54,055 bases of DNA, from contig JAIRPK010000059.1 in assembly GCA_031257015.1 (NCBI GenBank), positions 1 through 54,055 on the forward strand. The letters are read 5' to 3'. Shown piece after piece: positions 44,539-53,593 of the stretch (its first letter is position 1; each line of letters starts with the position of its first letter). Under the pieces are notes generated by a model. The model had not been told where the DNA came from, ran no database searches, and saw nothing but the letters and a program-made list of their open reading frames with translations. Made by a program: the position numbers and the translations under genes. Source of the stretch: Tannerellaceae bacterium. GTDB lineage: Bacteria > Bacteroidota > Bacteroidia > Bacteroidales > Tannerellaceae.

Positions 44539-45531
44539 TTATTTATTCGTATAGGCTTTCGCCATATAACGGAAGTAATCGCTGCATGATATGGGGAAAT
44601 ATCCGGCGCGAAGGATAGACAAAATGGTGTTTTTTTCTTCGACGTGAAATATTTTCTTGCGCAACTTCAGGTACATGAATGTTAATTTGATGTAGCTGAT
44701 TATCCCTCTTTGGGATTGATACTTTACTACTTTCAACGCATCTTTTATTTCTGCGTTCTCCGCCGGCAATGATTGCAGAATTTGGTTTATCATCATGAAC
44801 CATTGACGTATTTGCGGCCTTATTTCAATATATATACGGAATGTTCTGAAGAAAGATCTCATTATGTTAGGGAGATTTCGATTCCCTTTCCCTGTGGGAT
44901 TCATTATCGGAACAGTAAATGTTGCCGAAGCATGGTACATTCGATGGTTCACTAATGGTTTGTCTATAAAGATTATCTTCTGATATGAGGCGGCAATAAT
45001 AGAAATCAGATGATCATAAAGAATGGGCATGTCTCTGAACCTTAATACCAGAGGAAGAATTTCGCGCTTGAACATTTGCGTATGTCCCGGAAGAGCTGAA
45101 GAAATATGAATAAGACGCTCAATACTGCAATTGGGTATTCTGTTGTCAAAGCTCCATGCGCCTGTCTCGGAAAAAGGCTTTGAGAAGCAACCGCATAACC
45201 AGTTGTTTTCCCCTATATGCTTAACCTGGAGTTCTATCTTTTCCGGTTCCCATTCGTCGTCTTGATCGCAGATGGCGATATAGTCGCCTGTTGCTTTTTC
45301 CATTGCCGAGTAGAAGTTTTCGTTTATCCCTTTGCGTGATTCATTCTGAAAGATATGGATGAAAGGGTATTGGCAGGCATATTCTTCTATGATATTGAAC
45401 GTATTGTCAGTTGATAAATCATCTTGAATAATTAGTTCATATATGGAGTATGTTTGGTTAATGAGAGAATCTAATTGTTTCCCTATAAATTTTTCTCCGT
45501 TATAAACGGCCATTATGATTGATACTCTCAT
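44539..45531 (-). CDS. Family 2 glycosyltransferase (rhamnosyltransferase-like)
   Basis: 330 residues. VSIIMAVYNGEKFIGKQLDS (3-22), LIIQDDLSTDNT (33-44) and IAICDQDDEWEPEKIE (about 90-105), the DQDDxW motif typical of rhamnosyltransferase-like GT2 enzymes. The C-terminus is basic, without clear membrane helices. Part of the five-enzyme minus-strand cluster that would assemble a surface repeat unit. Confidence 0.85.
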   Translation of the reverse strand: MRVSIIMAVYNGEKFIGKQLDSLINQTYSIYELIIQDDLSTDNTFNIIEEYACQYPFIHIFQNESRKGINENFYSAMEKATGDYIAICDQDDEWEPEKIELQVKHIGENNWLCGCFSKPFSETGAWSFDNRIPNCSIERLIHISSALPGHTQMFKREILPLVLRFRDMPILYDHLISIIAASYQKIIFIDKPLVNHRMYHASATFTVPIMNPTGKGNRNLPNIMRSFFRTFRIYIEIRPQIRQWFMMINQILQSLPAENAEIKDALKVVKYQSQRGIISYIKLTFMYLKLRKKIFHVEEKNTILSILRAGYFPISCSDYFRYMAKAYTNK

Positions 45532-45567
45532 ATGGGATTATGGAATTATTAGCACTAGCAAACTATT

Positions 45568-45726
45568 TTATAATCTCCTCTTTCTCCATTTCTTAAACTC
45601 TCCAAAAACAGGAGGGATACACAAAGTGATAAATTTATAGAACTTATTTGTTTTAGGTTTTATTCTTATTGCTTCACCATTACAATCATCTTTGAAGGCT
45701 TTTTTAGCGTTTTGATACAATTTCAT
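45568..45726 (-). CDS. Small basic protein in the polysaccharide cluster (52 residues)
   Basis: ATG at 45726, stop at 45568. It begins MKLYQNAKKAFKDDCNGEAI and ends GEFKKWRKRRL, strongly basic. It fits exactly between the flippase (78-bp gap) and the next glycosyltransferase (36 bp), in the same direction, with protein-like composition. It may be a real small protein or the remaining C-terminus of a deleted glycosyltransferase. I know no family. Confidence 0.45.
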   Translation of the reverse strand: MKLYQNAKKAFKDDCNGEAIRIKPKTNKFYKFITLCIPPVFGEFKKWRKRRL

Positions 45727-45803
45727 CAGCTTTGATTTTTTTTAGTTTTTATTACTTTAGATATATTTCTTTTATTGTATATGTATAAATATGAACAGTT
45801 ATT

Positions 45804-47273
45804 TCATTTTCTCTTCTTCAACAGAAAGTTGACACTCTCCTGAAAAACTGCAGAACCACTGTATTTCATTATCAACAAGTAAATCGCTGCGGCAATTATG
45901 ATTTTCAAGAAAAAGATTACGTATATGTTTTCTACCGGTAACGTTATCAGCCATGTCAGACCAAAACTGAAAAGGGTGATGAATAAATAGGGGAATATGT
46001 CTTTTAAGACGATCGTGAAGCGTAAGGCTATTAACTTCCGGGCAAAATAATGCCAGCCGAATATGCTTGAGGTTAGTATCACGACGTAGGCTACTATTGC
46101 AGGGAAAATTCCGTATGGGATTATGAGGAGGATAAAGCAAAGCACGATGGCAGAAATTGTGATATTATACCACATCACTATGCCGGATTTGCCGTAGGCA
46201 TACAGCAAGTATATGTACAAACTTATCAAATAAAAAAAACCGCCGTACAGACACAGTACTTGCAGGAATGGTATGCAGCCAACCCATTTTTCGCCTGCAA
46301 AGATTAATATAAATTCTCGGCTGACAAAGGCTAACCCGAACAGGGATGGAAATGAAATAAATGCGCCGAACCTTATCATCTTGCGAAAAATATGGCACTG
46401 GCGTTCTTTATCGTTATTGGTCTCTACAAATACCGGCAGGGCAACGGAGGTTATCATGCCGTAAACCATGAAGTTTACAAGTTGCATCCATTTGCTCCCC
46501 TGTGTATAATATCCTACTTGTTCTTCTGTATGATATTTACCAAGTATGACTGACAAGATGTGTATGTTGACATGGGTAAATATGTTTGTGATAAACAAGC
46601 GGGAGCCGAATCCGAACATGGTTTTTAATGGTGAGAAATCTATGCGGCCAAGCGTTGGTTTCCACGGAGTATAATGCCAGCGAAGGAGGACAGATATGCC
46701 GGATTGAAGAATCGACTGTATCGCTAATGACCAATATGAGAATCCGTTTATGGCTAATACCAGTACCGCTACGCCGGAGATGCTTACCGCGGTTATATCA
46801 ATTTTGGCGCGTTCTTTGGCCATTAAGGTCTTGAATAAATAAGCGTTGTGAACCAAGCCGAAACTGTTTATCAAAAAGCTGAGGAAGGCCAGTCTTGAAA
46901 GGTCGGTAAGCAGCGGCTGATGATAAAAATGTGCGATTAGCGGGGAGGCAAAGAAAAAAATGACATAAAGCGCGGTTCCAGTTATGGCGGAAAACCAAAA
47001 AACGGCGTTATAATCCTCATGTCGAATATCTTTTTTATTGATTAATGCCGTCCCGAATCCACTGTCCATAATGCCGGTTGCTATGGCCGTGAATATTGCC
47101 AACATTCCCATCAATCCATAATCATCCGGATTGAGAACGTGCAGAGCAAGTATCCCTAATATGGCGCCGATAAATTGCTGGAAAAAAGTATTTACCCCAC
47201 CCCAGAATAATCCCTTGGCGGCTTTTTCCTTTAACGTCGCAGGGGGAGATTGAGTTGATTTATCCGGGTTCAT
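45804..47273 (-). CDS. Polysaccharide flippase, Wzx/MOP superfamily
   Basis: 489 residues with about 12-14 hydrophobic helices. N-terminal block KAAKGLFWGGVNTFFQQFIG, then GLMGMLAIFTAIATGIMDSGFGTALI, typical of Wzx/WzxC exporters. It moves undecaprenyl-linked repeat units across the inner membrane for polymerisation. No Wzy polymerase is evident in the window; YfhO or a gene outside may serve. Confidence 0.88.
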   Translation of the reverse strand: MNPDKSTQSPPATLKEKAAKGLFWGGVNTFFQQFIGAILGILALHVLNPDDYGLMGMLAIFTAIATGIMDSGFGTALINKKDIRHEDYNAVFWFSAITGTALYVIFFFASPLIAHFYHQPLLTDLSRLAFLSFLINSFGLVHNAYLFKTLMAKERAKIDITAVSISGVAVLVLAINGFSYWSLAIQSILQSGISVLLRWHYTPWKPTLGRIDFSPLKTMFGFGSRLFITNIFTHVNIHILSVILGKYHTEEQVGYYTQGSKWMQLVNFMVYGMITSVALPVFVETNNDKERQCHIFRKMIRFGAFISFPSLFGLAFVSREFILIFAGEKWVGCIPFLQVLCLYGGFFYLISLYIYLLYAYGKSGIVMWYNITISAIVLCFILLIIPYGIFPAIVAYVVILTSSIFGWHYFARKLIALRFTIVLKDIFPYLFITLFSFGLTWLITLPVENIYVIFFLKIIIAAAIYLLIMKYSGSAVFQESVNFLLKKRK

Positions 47274-47346
47274 GATTAGGATATAATGGAGGTTCTTATG
47301 CGGAATTTGGCGGACAGCTTGTTCTTTCGTTTTTACTAATGCCAGA

Positions 47347-48279
47347 TTATTTTATTTGGCTTTTGAAATAGGCGATGGTTGGTATTAATCCTTCGTCCAA
47401 TGTGATTTTAGGAGACCAGTTTAAATGTGTTTTTGCCAAAGTTATGTCCGGTTTGCGCTGTTTGGGATCGTCGGATGGGAGGGGATGGAATGTGATGCGG
47501 GAATGGGAACCGGTCAGGTGGATTATTTTCTCGGCCAGTTCCAGCATTGAGAACTCTCCGGGGTTGCCGAGATTGACGGGGCCAATGAAATTATCGACAC
47601 GCATCATGCGTATTACACCTTCGACCAGATCATCGACGTACTGGAAGCTACGGGTTTGGGAACCGTCCCCATATATGGTTATGTTTTCGCCTTTCAGCGC
47701 CTGGACAATGAAATTGGAGACTACACGGCCATCGTCAGGGCGCATATTGGGGCCGTAGGTGTTGAATATGCGGATGATGCGGACTTCGACGTTGTTCTGG
47801 CGGTGGTAATCCATAAAAAGGGTCTCGGCGCAGCGTTTCCCTTCGTCGTAGCATGAGCGAATGCCTATCGGATTGACATTGCCCCAATAGGATTCCTGCT
47901 GTGGATGAACGAACGGATCGCCATAAACCTCGCTGGTAGAAGCTTGCAAAATGCGGGCTTTGACGCGCTTTGCCAATCCAAGCATGTTTATTGCGCCTAT
48001 GACGGATGTTTTTACCGTGCTGACGGCATCGAACTGGTAATGAACAGGGGAGGCGGGGCAGGCGAGATTGTATATTTCATCCACTTCGACATAGTATGGA
48101 AAGGTTATATCATGACGAACCAATTCAAAATTGGGGTTGTTTAACAGGTGAATTATGTTCTGTTTGCGACCGGTGAAATAGTTATCCATACATATAACTG
48201 TATTCCCTTCTTTCAACAGGCGCTCGCATAAGTGAGAGCCGATAAATCCTGCGCCGCCGGTAACTAATATTTGCTTCAT
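47347..48279 (-). CDS. UDP-glucuronate decarboxylase (UDP-xylose synthase), SDR family
   Basis: 310 residues. NAD site [15 protein letters not shown] (8-22), [21 protein letters not shown], catalytic Tyr/Lys in [11 protein letters not shown] (about 142-152), [25 protein letters not shown]. These match UXS-type enzymes that turn UDP-glucuronate into UDP-xylose rather than 4-epimerases. It supplies a sugar donor for the cluster and is probably its first gene: a -7 box lies 67 bp upstream and unrelated decayed DNA beyond. Confidence 0.9.
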   Translation of the reverse strand: MKQILVTGGAGFIGSHLCERLLKEGNTVICMDNYFTGRKQNIIHLLNNPNFELVRHDITFPYYVEVDEIYNLACPASPVHYQFDAVSTVKTSVIGAINMLGLAKRVKARILQASTSEVYGDPFVHPQQESYWGNVNPIGIRSCYDEGKRCAETLFMDYHRQNNVEVRIIRIFNTYGPNMRPDDGRVVSNFIVQALKGENITIYGDGSQTRSFQYVDDLVEGVIRMMRVDNFIGPVNLGNPGEFSMLELAEKIIHLTGSHSRITFHPLPSDDPKQRKPDITLAKTHLNWSPKITLDEGLIPTIAYFKSQIK

Positions 48280-48345
48280 GTCTATTGCTTAATGTTTTAA
48301 TATTGATGTTTGTCACTCGCACATGAGGAATGACAAAAATTCGTG

Positions 48346-48353
48346 CAAATATA
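48346..48353 (-). promoter_or_regulatory. Candidate -7 box of the polysaccharide cluster
   Basis: TATATTTG on the minus strand matches TAnnTTTG. No clear TTTG at -33. 67 bp before the UDP-glucuronate decarboxylase start. Confidence 0.45.
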
Positions 48354-48499
48354 AGATATATAATCGTGGATTTTGCTATTGAATTGAGAATGTATAATGG
48401 TGAATAGGGAAGGAAAATATGATTTTGGTTCAGATTATGGTTGTCCACTTTGGCGGGCGATGTGATTTTGGGATGGATTAATATCCCCACCTACTGGTA

Positions 48500-49047
48500 T
48501 TATGAGCCAGCTTGGGAGCGGTTGCAAGATAGAGTTCAAAGTCAGTGATAAAAGCCTAGGTTCGCTCTATCAATGCCATATCCGACCGGTTGTACTGTTT
48601 TTTGATAAACGCTTCCAGATGTAGGTAAACATCCTTGTATTTTTGAAGCGTAGAATTAGCCCTAAGTCCTGCGTTTTTCATCCCTCAAAATCTTCATTAT
48701 GCTGTTTGAAAACCTGCAAAATGGTTTCGCTACGCAAATCTATTCCGAAAAAAGAGTTTTTCACCTTTTCGGCGGTAACATACGAATCGCACTCCAATAC
48801 CTTTTTATAATGCCTGTTAATTCCGGCTTTAATTTCGTACAGCAGGCTGTTGATTTGCCTGACATAATCACTTCGTCCCGTTGCTCTGTTTTACTTGCTC
48901 TCCCATAATTCAGGCTTGATGGAAGTCTTGCAACTGAACTTTGCAATCGTTCCGTCGATGGTAATTCGTGTCATCACCGGAGCTTCGCCATACTTAATTC
49001 AAATTCTTCTTTTTAAGGTATAACAGCACCTTAAACGTACTTCGCAT
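48500..49047 (-). pseudogene. Tyrosine recombinase, broken N-terminal half
   Basis: Begins at ATG 49047 (MRSTFKVLLYLKKK), shifts frame near 49010, continues APVMTRITIDGTIAKFSCKT ... KPELWESK, stop, then VRQINSLLYEIKAGINRHYK, VTAEKVKNSFFGI, QVFKQHNEDFEG, stop and shift, LQKYKDVYLHLEAFIKKQYN, and finally AFITDFELYLAT. In order this is the N-terminal and core-binding domain of a Bacteroidota mobile-element integrase. At least three stops and two frameshifts; the catalytic domain is missing. Confidence 0.85.
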
Positions 49048-49500
49048 CTTAACTCTATTTAAGTTTCAGAATTATTTACAGTTGAGTTATTTGTTGCTAT
49101 GCAAAGTGCAGAAAATCAGCACAAAAGAAACTTTTGACAGCTTTTTTGATTAATTTTATTATCTGCGCTCTCGCAAAGTCAAAAATCTTTCAAATAATCG
49201 TATGCAAATCAAGGGAGTCAAGCATCACTTACGCGGTCGATACAGTGAAAAACAGGTAACGTCTAGTAACTGTATCTTCAAATGGGGATTTCCCTGTCTT
49301 TTTGAGGCTTTACCGGCCTATTTTATTTTGTGCGAAAGTACTGTAAATCAGTCGGGTTGCTTTAAATTGAGCAAAATTGCTTTGAGGTGTTGTTTTTATA
49401 TTGCAAGCTACTGTTAAAAATATACAAATATCGGTTTTATTATCATTTTCAAATATAATGTTATAATCTAAACTATTGAAAATTTATTATATTCCTTCGG
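49048..49500. other. Decayed AT-rich spacer with motif copies, no gene
   Basis: Between the integrase start and the transposase remnant. Short frames show no family motif. It contains GCGAAAGTACTGTAAATCAG (from 49332) and a weaker copy GCAAAGTGCAGAAAATCAGC (from 49101), related to one at 51496. Confidence 0.4.
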
Positions 49501-49504
49501 TAGA

Positions 49505-50310
49505 ACTTATACTTTGCAACGCACACTGTACTGCATTGGAACCCTCGATGATGTTGCCAGCTTCCGGAAAGTATCATGGGAACTGTAAAGGATATTCGGA
49601 AGCGTTATTTGAAGCAACACTACTACAATCATGATATAAGCAAGGTGAAATTATTGGCATAGATGAGTTTGCCGTAGCCAAAGGCCATATTTACAAAACA
49701 ATCGTTGTTGATTTGGACACTAAACGGGTTATTTACACCGCCAGGGTAAAGATGCGGATTCCCTAGACATGTTTTTGGAAAAAGTTTCAAGGGAAGACGT
49801 TAAAATAGAAGCTGTTGCTACAGCCCTCTCCCCACGCTTTCATTTCATCCGTGTTGTCCAATGCACCTGATGCCACACCATGGAAAGAAAGATCTCAACA
49901 TGCGCAAGGTTCTGAAGTAAACCTGTTGGTTGTTGCTATGCAATGGAAAAGATATCTTTGATGCCAAATTCAGGACAAGGCTGGATAATGCTCTCAAATT
50001 AAATGAGCCACCGGCTCAAGCATACTAACTGAAAGAGATATGGATGAAAATAAACAAACAGGATGCTCAAACAGTTTTGTATGATTGGATTAAATAGGCT
50101 AAAGAATCCAAAAATCCCAAGCTGGCCAAGTTTGCAGCGACACTCACTGCCCGCAAGTTTGGTATTTTAGCCTAGTATGATCATCACATAAAAGATTGAA
50201 GGTTTCAACAATAAAATTAAAACAATGAAGAGGCTGCTTACGGATATATGGATCAGGAGTTTTTGAACTTAAAATTCTTGTTCTACATGATAAAAGCTAT
50301 GCATTCTCCG
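49505..50310 (+). pseudogene. ISL3 family transposase, heavily decayed
   Basis: Pieces in changing frames: GIDEFAVAKGHIYKTIVVDL (DDE Asp region), DSLDMFLEKVSREDVKIEAV, NALKLNEPPAQAY, IWMKINKQDAQTVLYDWIK, NPKLAKFAATLTARKFGILA and KVEGFNNKIKTMKRL (N-x-K-I-K after the catalytic Glu). The order matches an ISL3 transposase from middle to end, with many stops. It is not the same copy as the fragment at 419-700, and orientation is opposite. Confidence 0.8.
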
Positions 50311-50743
50311 GAAGAACCAAAATCAAGCCAGAAAACAGCACAGAATACGCATATAAACCACTAAATTTCAAAGAAATATAACCCGCATAAGTGCAGACAA
50401 AAAGGGGGCAAAAACAAAGTTCCAAAGGCAGAGCGGCAAATAAACTTAAAATACTTGAATACAAGTTAATTAGAATAAAAACGAAGAAAAATCAATTAAC
50501 AACAAAAAATAACTTAAAAAAGTCCGAAAAACACACTTGAAAATAGCTAAAATCAAGCCTCGAAACCAATAAAAACACAACTTTACTCCCCAAAAAGAAT
50601 AAAAATATACCTCAAAAAAAAAAGTCCCCACAAAGCCCCTCTTTCCACGCTTAAATGCCTGTTTTTAAAGGATTTACGCCATTTCAACTGTTAATAACTT
50701 TATTTGTTTTTTCTCTGTTTTGTATCAAATTTTAATCATATAA

Positions 50744-51235
50744 TTATGCAAAATTTAGAGATACACAACCCGTATTTTTTAACGTACTCCGATACGCTTT
50801 TTGTGATTGACGTTTTGGGCAGAGCAAATTTGCAGCAAATTGAAAAAAATGATTTGCACCCTGCGGGTAACTTACAAAAATTACTCGCCAATGCGCACCA
50901 CGCTTGACCTGTATACTGACAGCCAAACGGACAAACTTATACGCACTATTTGCGACAAGTACGGCGTTACGCTTTTAGACGTTTCAAAATCAACGCACGA
51001 GTTTATAAGGCAACTTGAAATGTACAAATTTGAACGCCTGTATTACCCAAAAGCTGAAAATGAGTTTGAAATGAGTGAGGAAGAAGAAAGCGAGGCGGTA
51101 AAATATCTGAAACACACAAATTTAATCAATAATTTGCAGGCAGATATACAGCAAATTGGCATTGGGGGCGAGGCAGAAAACGCTTTTATTTTGTTTTTGG
51201 TAATAGCTAGCCACGCAAGCGACAACCCTTTTTAA
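50744..51235 (+). pseudogene. Mobile-element DNA primase-like protein, frameshifted N-terminal part
   Basis: The first frame from ATG 50744 reads MQNLEIHNPYFLTYSDTLFV and reaches QQIEK before a run of seven A (about 50844-50850). The second frame continues MICTLRVTYKNYSPMRTTLD, TDKLIRTICDKYG, then NNLQADIQQIGIGGEAENAF to a stop at 51235. Removing one A joins them into one protein of about 160 residues. The pattern resembles the segment before the ATPase domain of primases on Bacteroidota conjugative elements. The Walker A region is missing. Assignment by recollection only. Confidence 0.45.
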
Positions 51236-51655
51236 GTGTTGTGTTTGGCAAAATCAGCTATTGGCAAAAGCTATCTGCCTGTACGCCCCAAAATACATTT
51301 TCGTTTCACACGCAAGATATAAACAAAAGTGCAACACGGGTTTAACAAATCAGGCAAAAATAGCCCAAATCACACGCCGTTTGCAGTGCGTAATTGCAAA
51401 TTGAAAACCGCAAACATAATCTCCTCCCCCCAAAAAACGCTTTTGTTGTTGTTAAATTTTATTGAAACGATAACCTTTTTTTAATCAATATCAGCGTGAA
51501 AGTATTGTAAACCAGCAGGCAGGTGAAATTTTTATCAAAACAGTGCCCGCAGATATATAATTGGCTTTTTCATTGCTCAAAAAATCACTTTTTAGGCGAG
51601 CAGATATATTAAGTACCAATGCACGATGTTTTTATAACTGACTGTGTGAATTTTT
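51236..51655. other. Non-coding spacer between primase remnants
   Basis: About 420 bp, AT-rich, presumably the deleted ATPase part of the primase and its flanks. It contains GTGAAAGTATTGTAAACCAG from 51496, related to the motif at 49332. No gene recognised. Confidence 0.4.
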
Positions 51656-51800
51656 GAAGAACGCAGAAACTAACCAATTTACCGCATTAGATATTAGAAA
51701 AGCAAAACTACTGCATCCCTGAACACTAAACCGCTATTTACAGGAACTTTCTTTATTCAATTATCTGCAAATTATGGGAACAAAAACTTCTATGTTTTTT
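51654..51800 (+). pseudogene. C-terminal winged-helix fragment, probably of the same primase
   Basis: One frame reads LKNAETNQFTALDIRKAKLL, a stop, then TLNRYLQELSLFNYLQIMG. The pattern FTALDIRKxxxxxPxTLNRYLxEL resembles the C-terminal helix-turn-helix of primases from Bacteroidota conjugative elements. An in-frame TGA interrupts it and no start exists. Confidence 0.4.
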
Positions 51801-52100
51801 ATTTTAGTAATAAAAAAGATTTTTTTTAGTTATTTTGCAGCCGTAACAGAAAGAAAAATGACTACTGTACAGGAATATAACACAATTTTTATGGCAAATC
51901 TGACTTTGAGTTATCGTAACTAAAAGATGTGTAGTGTGAATTATTTTGGTATTGTCACAATAATCTTATAAATCGAATGGCTGTGAGATGAGAGATGCAC
52001 TTAATATACAATCAGGAAACAAGGAAAGTAATGTAATAAAGATTACTCTAAAAGCAATCAAAAAGTAATTAAAGCTGCCCAATGAATGATTTTGCTAATT
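51801..52100. other. AT-rich stretch, no gene seen
   Basis: About 300 bp with only a 20-codon frame (from 51858). No tRNA, repeat or clear promoter. Confidence 0.35.
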
Positions 52101-52366
52101 ATGAATATAATACTTAAAAAAGATAGTCCTTTCATTGTCTATATTAGTGTCGTTAGTGCTAGTATTTTACGGATTGTTCTTAATTATCAGTCAAATGACT
52201 AATATTGAATATTATTTTGAAGATTGTCTTCCAAACAGCAACAATAAATCCACAATAACGATTTGCAGAAAAGAATTTTTCCAAGAATTAATTTTAGCAA
52301 GTAAAATTAATTCTTGGTTATGCTATATCTGCTTTAGTTTTAGCAATCTGTTATTTAAGAAAATGA
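52101..52366 (+). pseudogene. Small two-helix membrane protein, frameshifted
   Basis: Starts MNIILKKDSPFIVYISVVSA at ATG 52101, shifts near 52165 to YGLFLIISQMTNIEYYFEDC and on to LASKINSWL, and shifts again near 52320 to ISALVLAICYLRK with a stop at 52364-52366. Joined, it would be about 95 residues with one transmembrane helix at each end and a loop between. Family unknown. A strong terminator follows. Confidence 0.4.
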
Positions 52367-52382
52367 AAATATTTATCCTTTC

Positions 52383-52415
52383 AGCCCGCAGTTTTGCGGG
52401 CTTTGTTTTTTTTAT
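52383..52415 (+). terminator. Strong terminator after the broken membrane protein gene
   Basis: AGCCCGCA (52383-52390), loop GTTT, TGCGGGCT (52395-52402), followed by TTGTTTTTTTT. Confidence 0.85.
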
Positions 52416-52815
52416 TGCCGCGAAAGAGGCAATAAAGGAAGATGGGGGATTTTAGCGGCGTTGCCGCTAAAAAAAAGAAATTTGAGCATTTTTTTGCCGT
52501 TTTTTGCTTTTTTAAGTTCTCTTTTGGGGTTCATCCGGCGAATGTGCAGTTCGCAGAAAAAAATAAACTGATAATTTCTATATTTGATTCACAAATCATA
52601 CAAATATGAATATCAGCTTATTGTACCATGCCTTTGGTTTGAGAACTCAAAGGTGTCCATAGTATTAATAGGGAAGATAAGCTACGCTGCTCCAAGTATA
52701 ACATTAAACATGTTATACGATCAGGATATAATATACGGTTTGATGTTTGCGTTCTGTGCCCCGGCAGGTAACTGAATAATATAAAAAGAAAAAACAGGTG
52801 CGCTTTCATTTTATT
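52416..52815. other. Spacer without convincing genes
   Basis: Contains a hairpin TTTTAGCGGC-GTT-GCCGCTAAAA (near 52453-52475) without a T tract on either strand. A minus-strand frame from 52809 (MKAHLFFLFILFSYLPG) looks like a signal peptide, but what follows lacks any domain; it may be a gene fragment. Confidence 0.35.
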
Positions 52816-53225
52816 CTAATCCTGTTTAATAACCGGAATCCATATTTCACTTTTATAATCGGGCGAACTCATATCTCCAAAGGAATACCACTCAATTTAC
52901 GGTGCATTGGCATGTTGATAACCCGACGATGGAAAACCATTCATTGAATATGTATCGGCATCCGTCCTGTACAGCGTTGGACATCGCGCCGGTTATCTCG
53001 AAGACAATCCAGTAGTCAAATCCGTGCATTCCCGCGCATACACATACGCCCAGTACGCCGCCCGACGGCCTCAGATTGGAAAGTCCGCTCAGCTTGTCCA
53101 TTGTTTCTTCGGGCAAACTTGCCCACATTTACGGAATTTTGATGAAATTCTCGCCGTTTTCGATGGATGTAAAATTCTTTACTCCAATGACGCTGAATGC
53201 GTCCAAATTAACTGTTCAATAATTT
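52816..53225 (-). pseudogene. GyrI-like (AraC effector-binding type) domain, broken
   Basis: On the minus strand, IGVKNFTSIENGENFIKIP runs into a stop (one base change from a sense codon), continues MWASLPEETMDKLSGLSNL and ITGAMSNAVQDGCRYIFNEW, shifts frame near 52925, and ends EWYSFGDMSSPDYKSEIWIP with a stop at 52816-52818. The order and the ending (x-DY-x-SEIWIPV) match GyrI-like small-molecule-binding domains. At least one stop and one frameshift. No DNA-binding domain remains. Confidence 0.65.
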
Positions 53226-53501
53226 CATGGACTTCGCTTTCACTCTTTACATTATAAGCCAAAGTAAAACCTCCGAATCCTTTCCCGATTTCGGGAGGAT
53301 TAGTTTCATTAATATCCTGCACAGCAACTCCAACGGGTATAATTCAAACTTTGTACCTGATATATTAAAGAAAATAGCTTTTGGACTGTATTCTTTCTCA
53401 TTTGTCCTGAGACCTAATTCGTCGCGGTAAAACAGGATGGACTTTTCCATGTTCCTTACGCCAAGGCAAATTACATTAATTTTATTTTTTATCGTCTTCA
53501 T
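53220..53501 (-). pseudogene. VOC (glyoxalase-like) family protein, frameshifted
   Basis: From ATG 53501: INVICLGVRNMEKSILFYRD, ELGLRTNEKEYSPKAIFFNI, then a frameshift near 53335 to VAVQDINETNPPEIGKGFGG and FTLAYNVKSESEVHEIIEQ. This is the first half of a VOC-fold protein (metal-dependent lyases, dioxygenases, resistance proteins); the second half is replaced by GyrI-like sequence. Function lost or unknown. Confidence 0.65.
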
Positions 53502-53593
53502 TCATTTTATGATTAAACGCGTCTGCCATCGAATCAGGGAACAAAGCCCTGCTATCTTTACGGATTCTGATATTCAGGGAAATGCGGTAATGA

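Noticed and set aside
49202..49417. A 71-codon plus frame in the decayed region
   Set aside because: It covers the repeated GAAAGTAnTGTAAA motif and AT-rich spacer; no motif and no supporting context.
52453..52475. Hairpin TTTTAGCGGC/GCCGCTAAAA as a second terminator
   Set aside because: The tract following the stem is A on the plus strand and no T run follows on the minus strand either.
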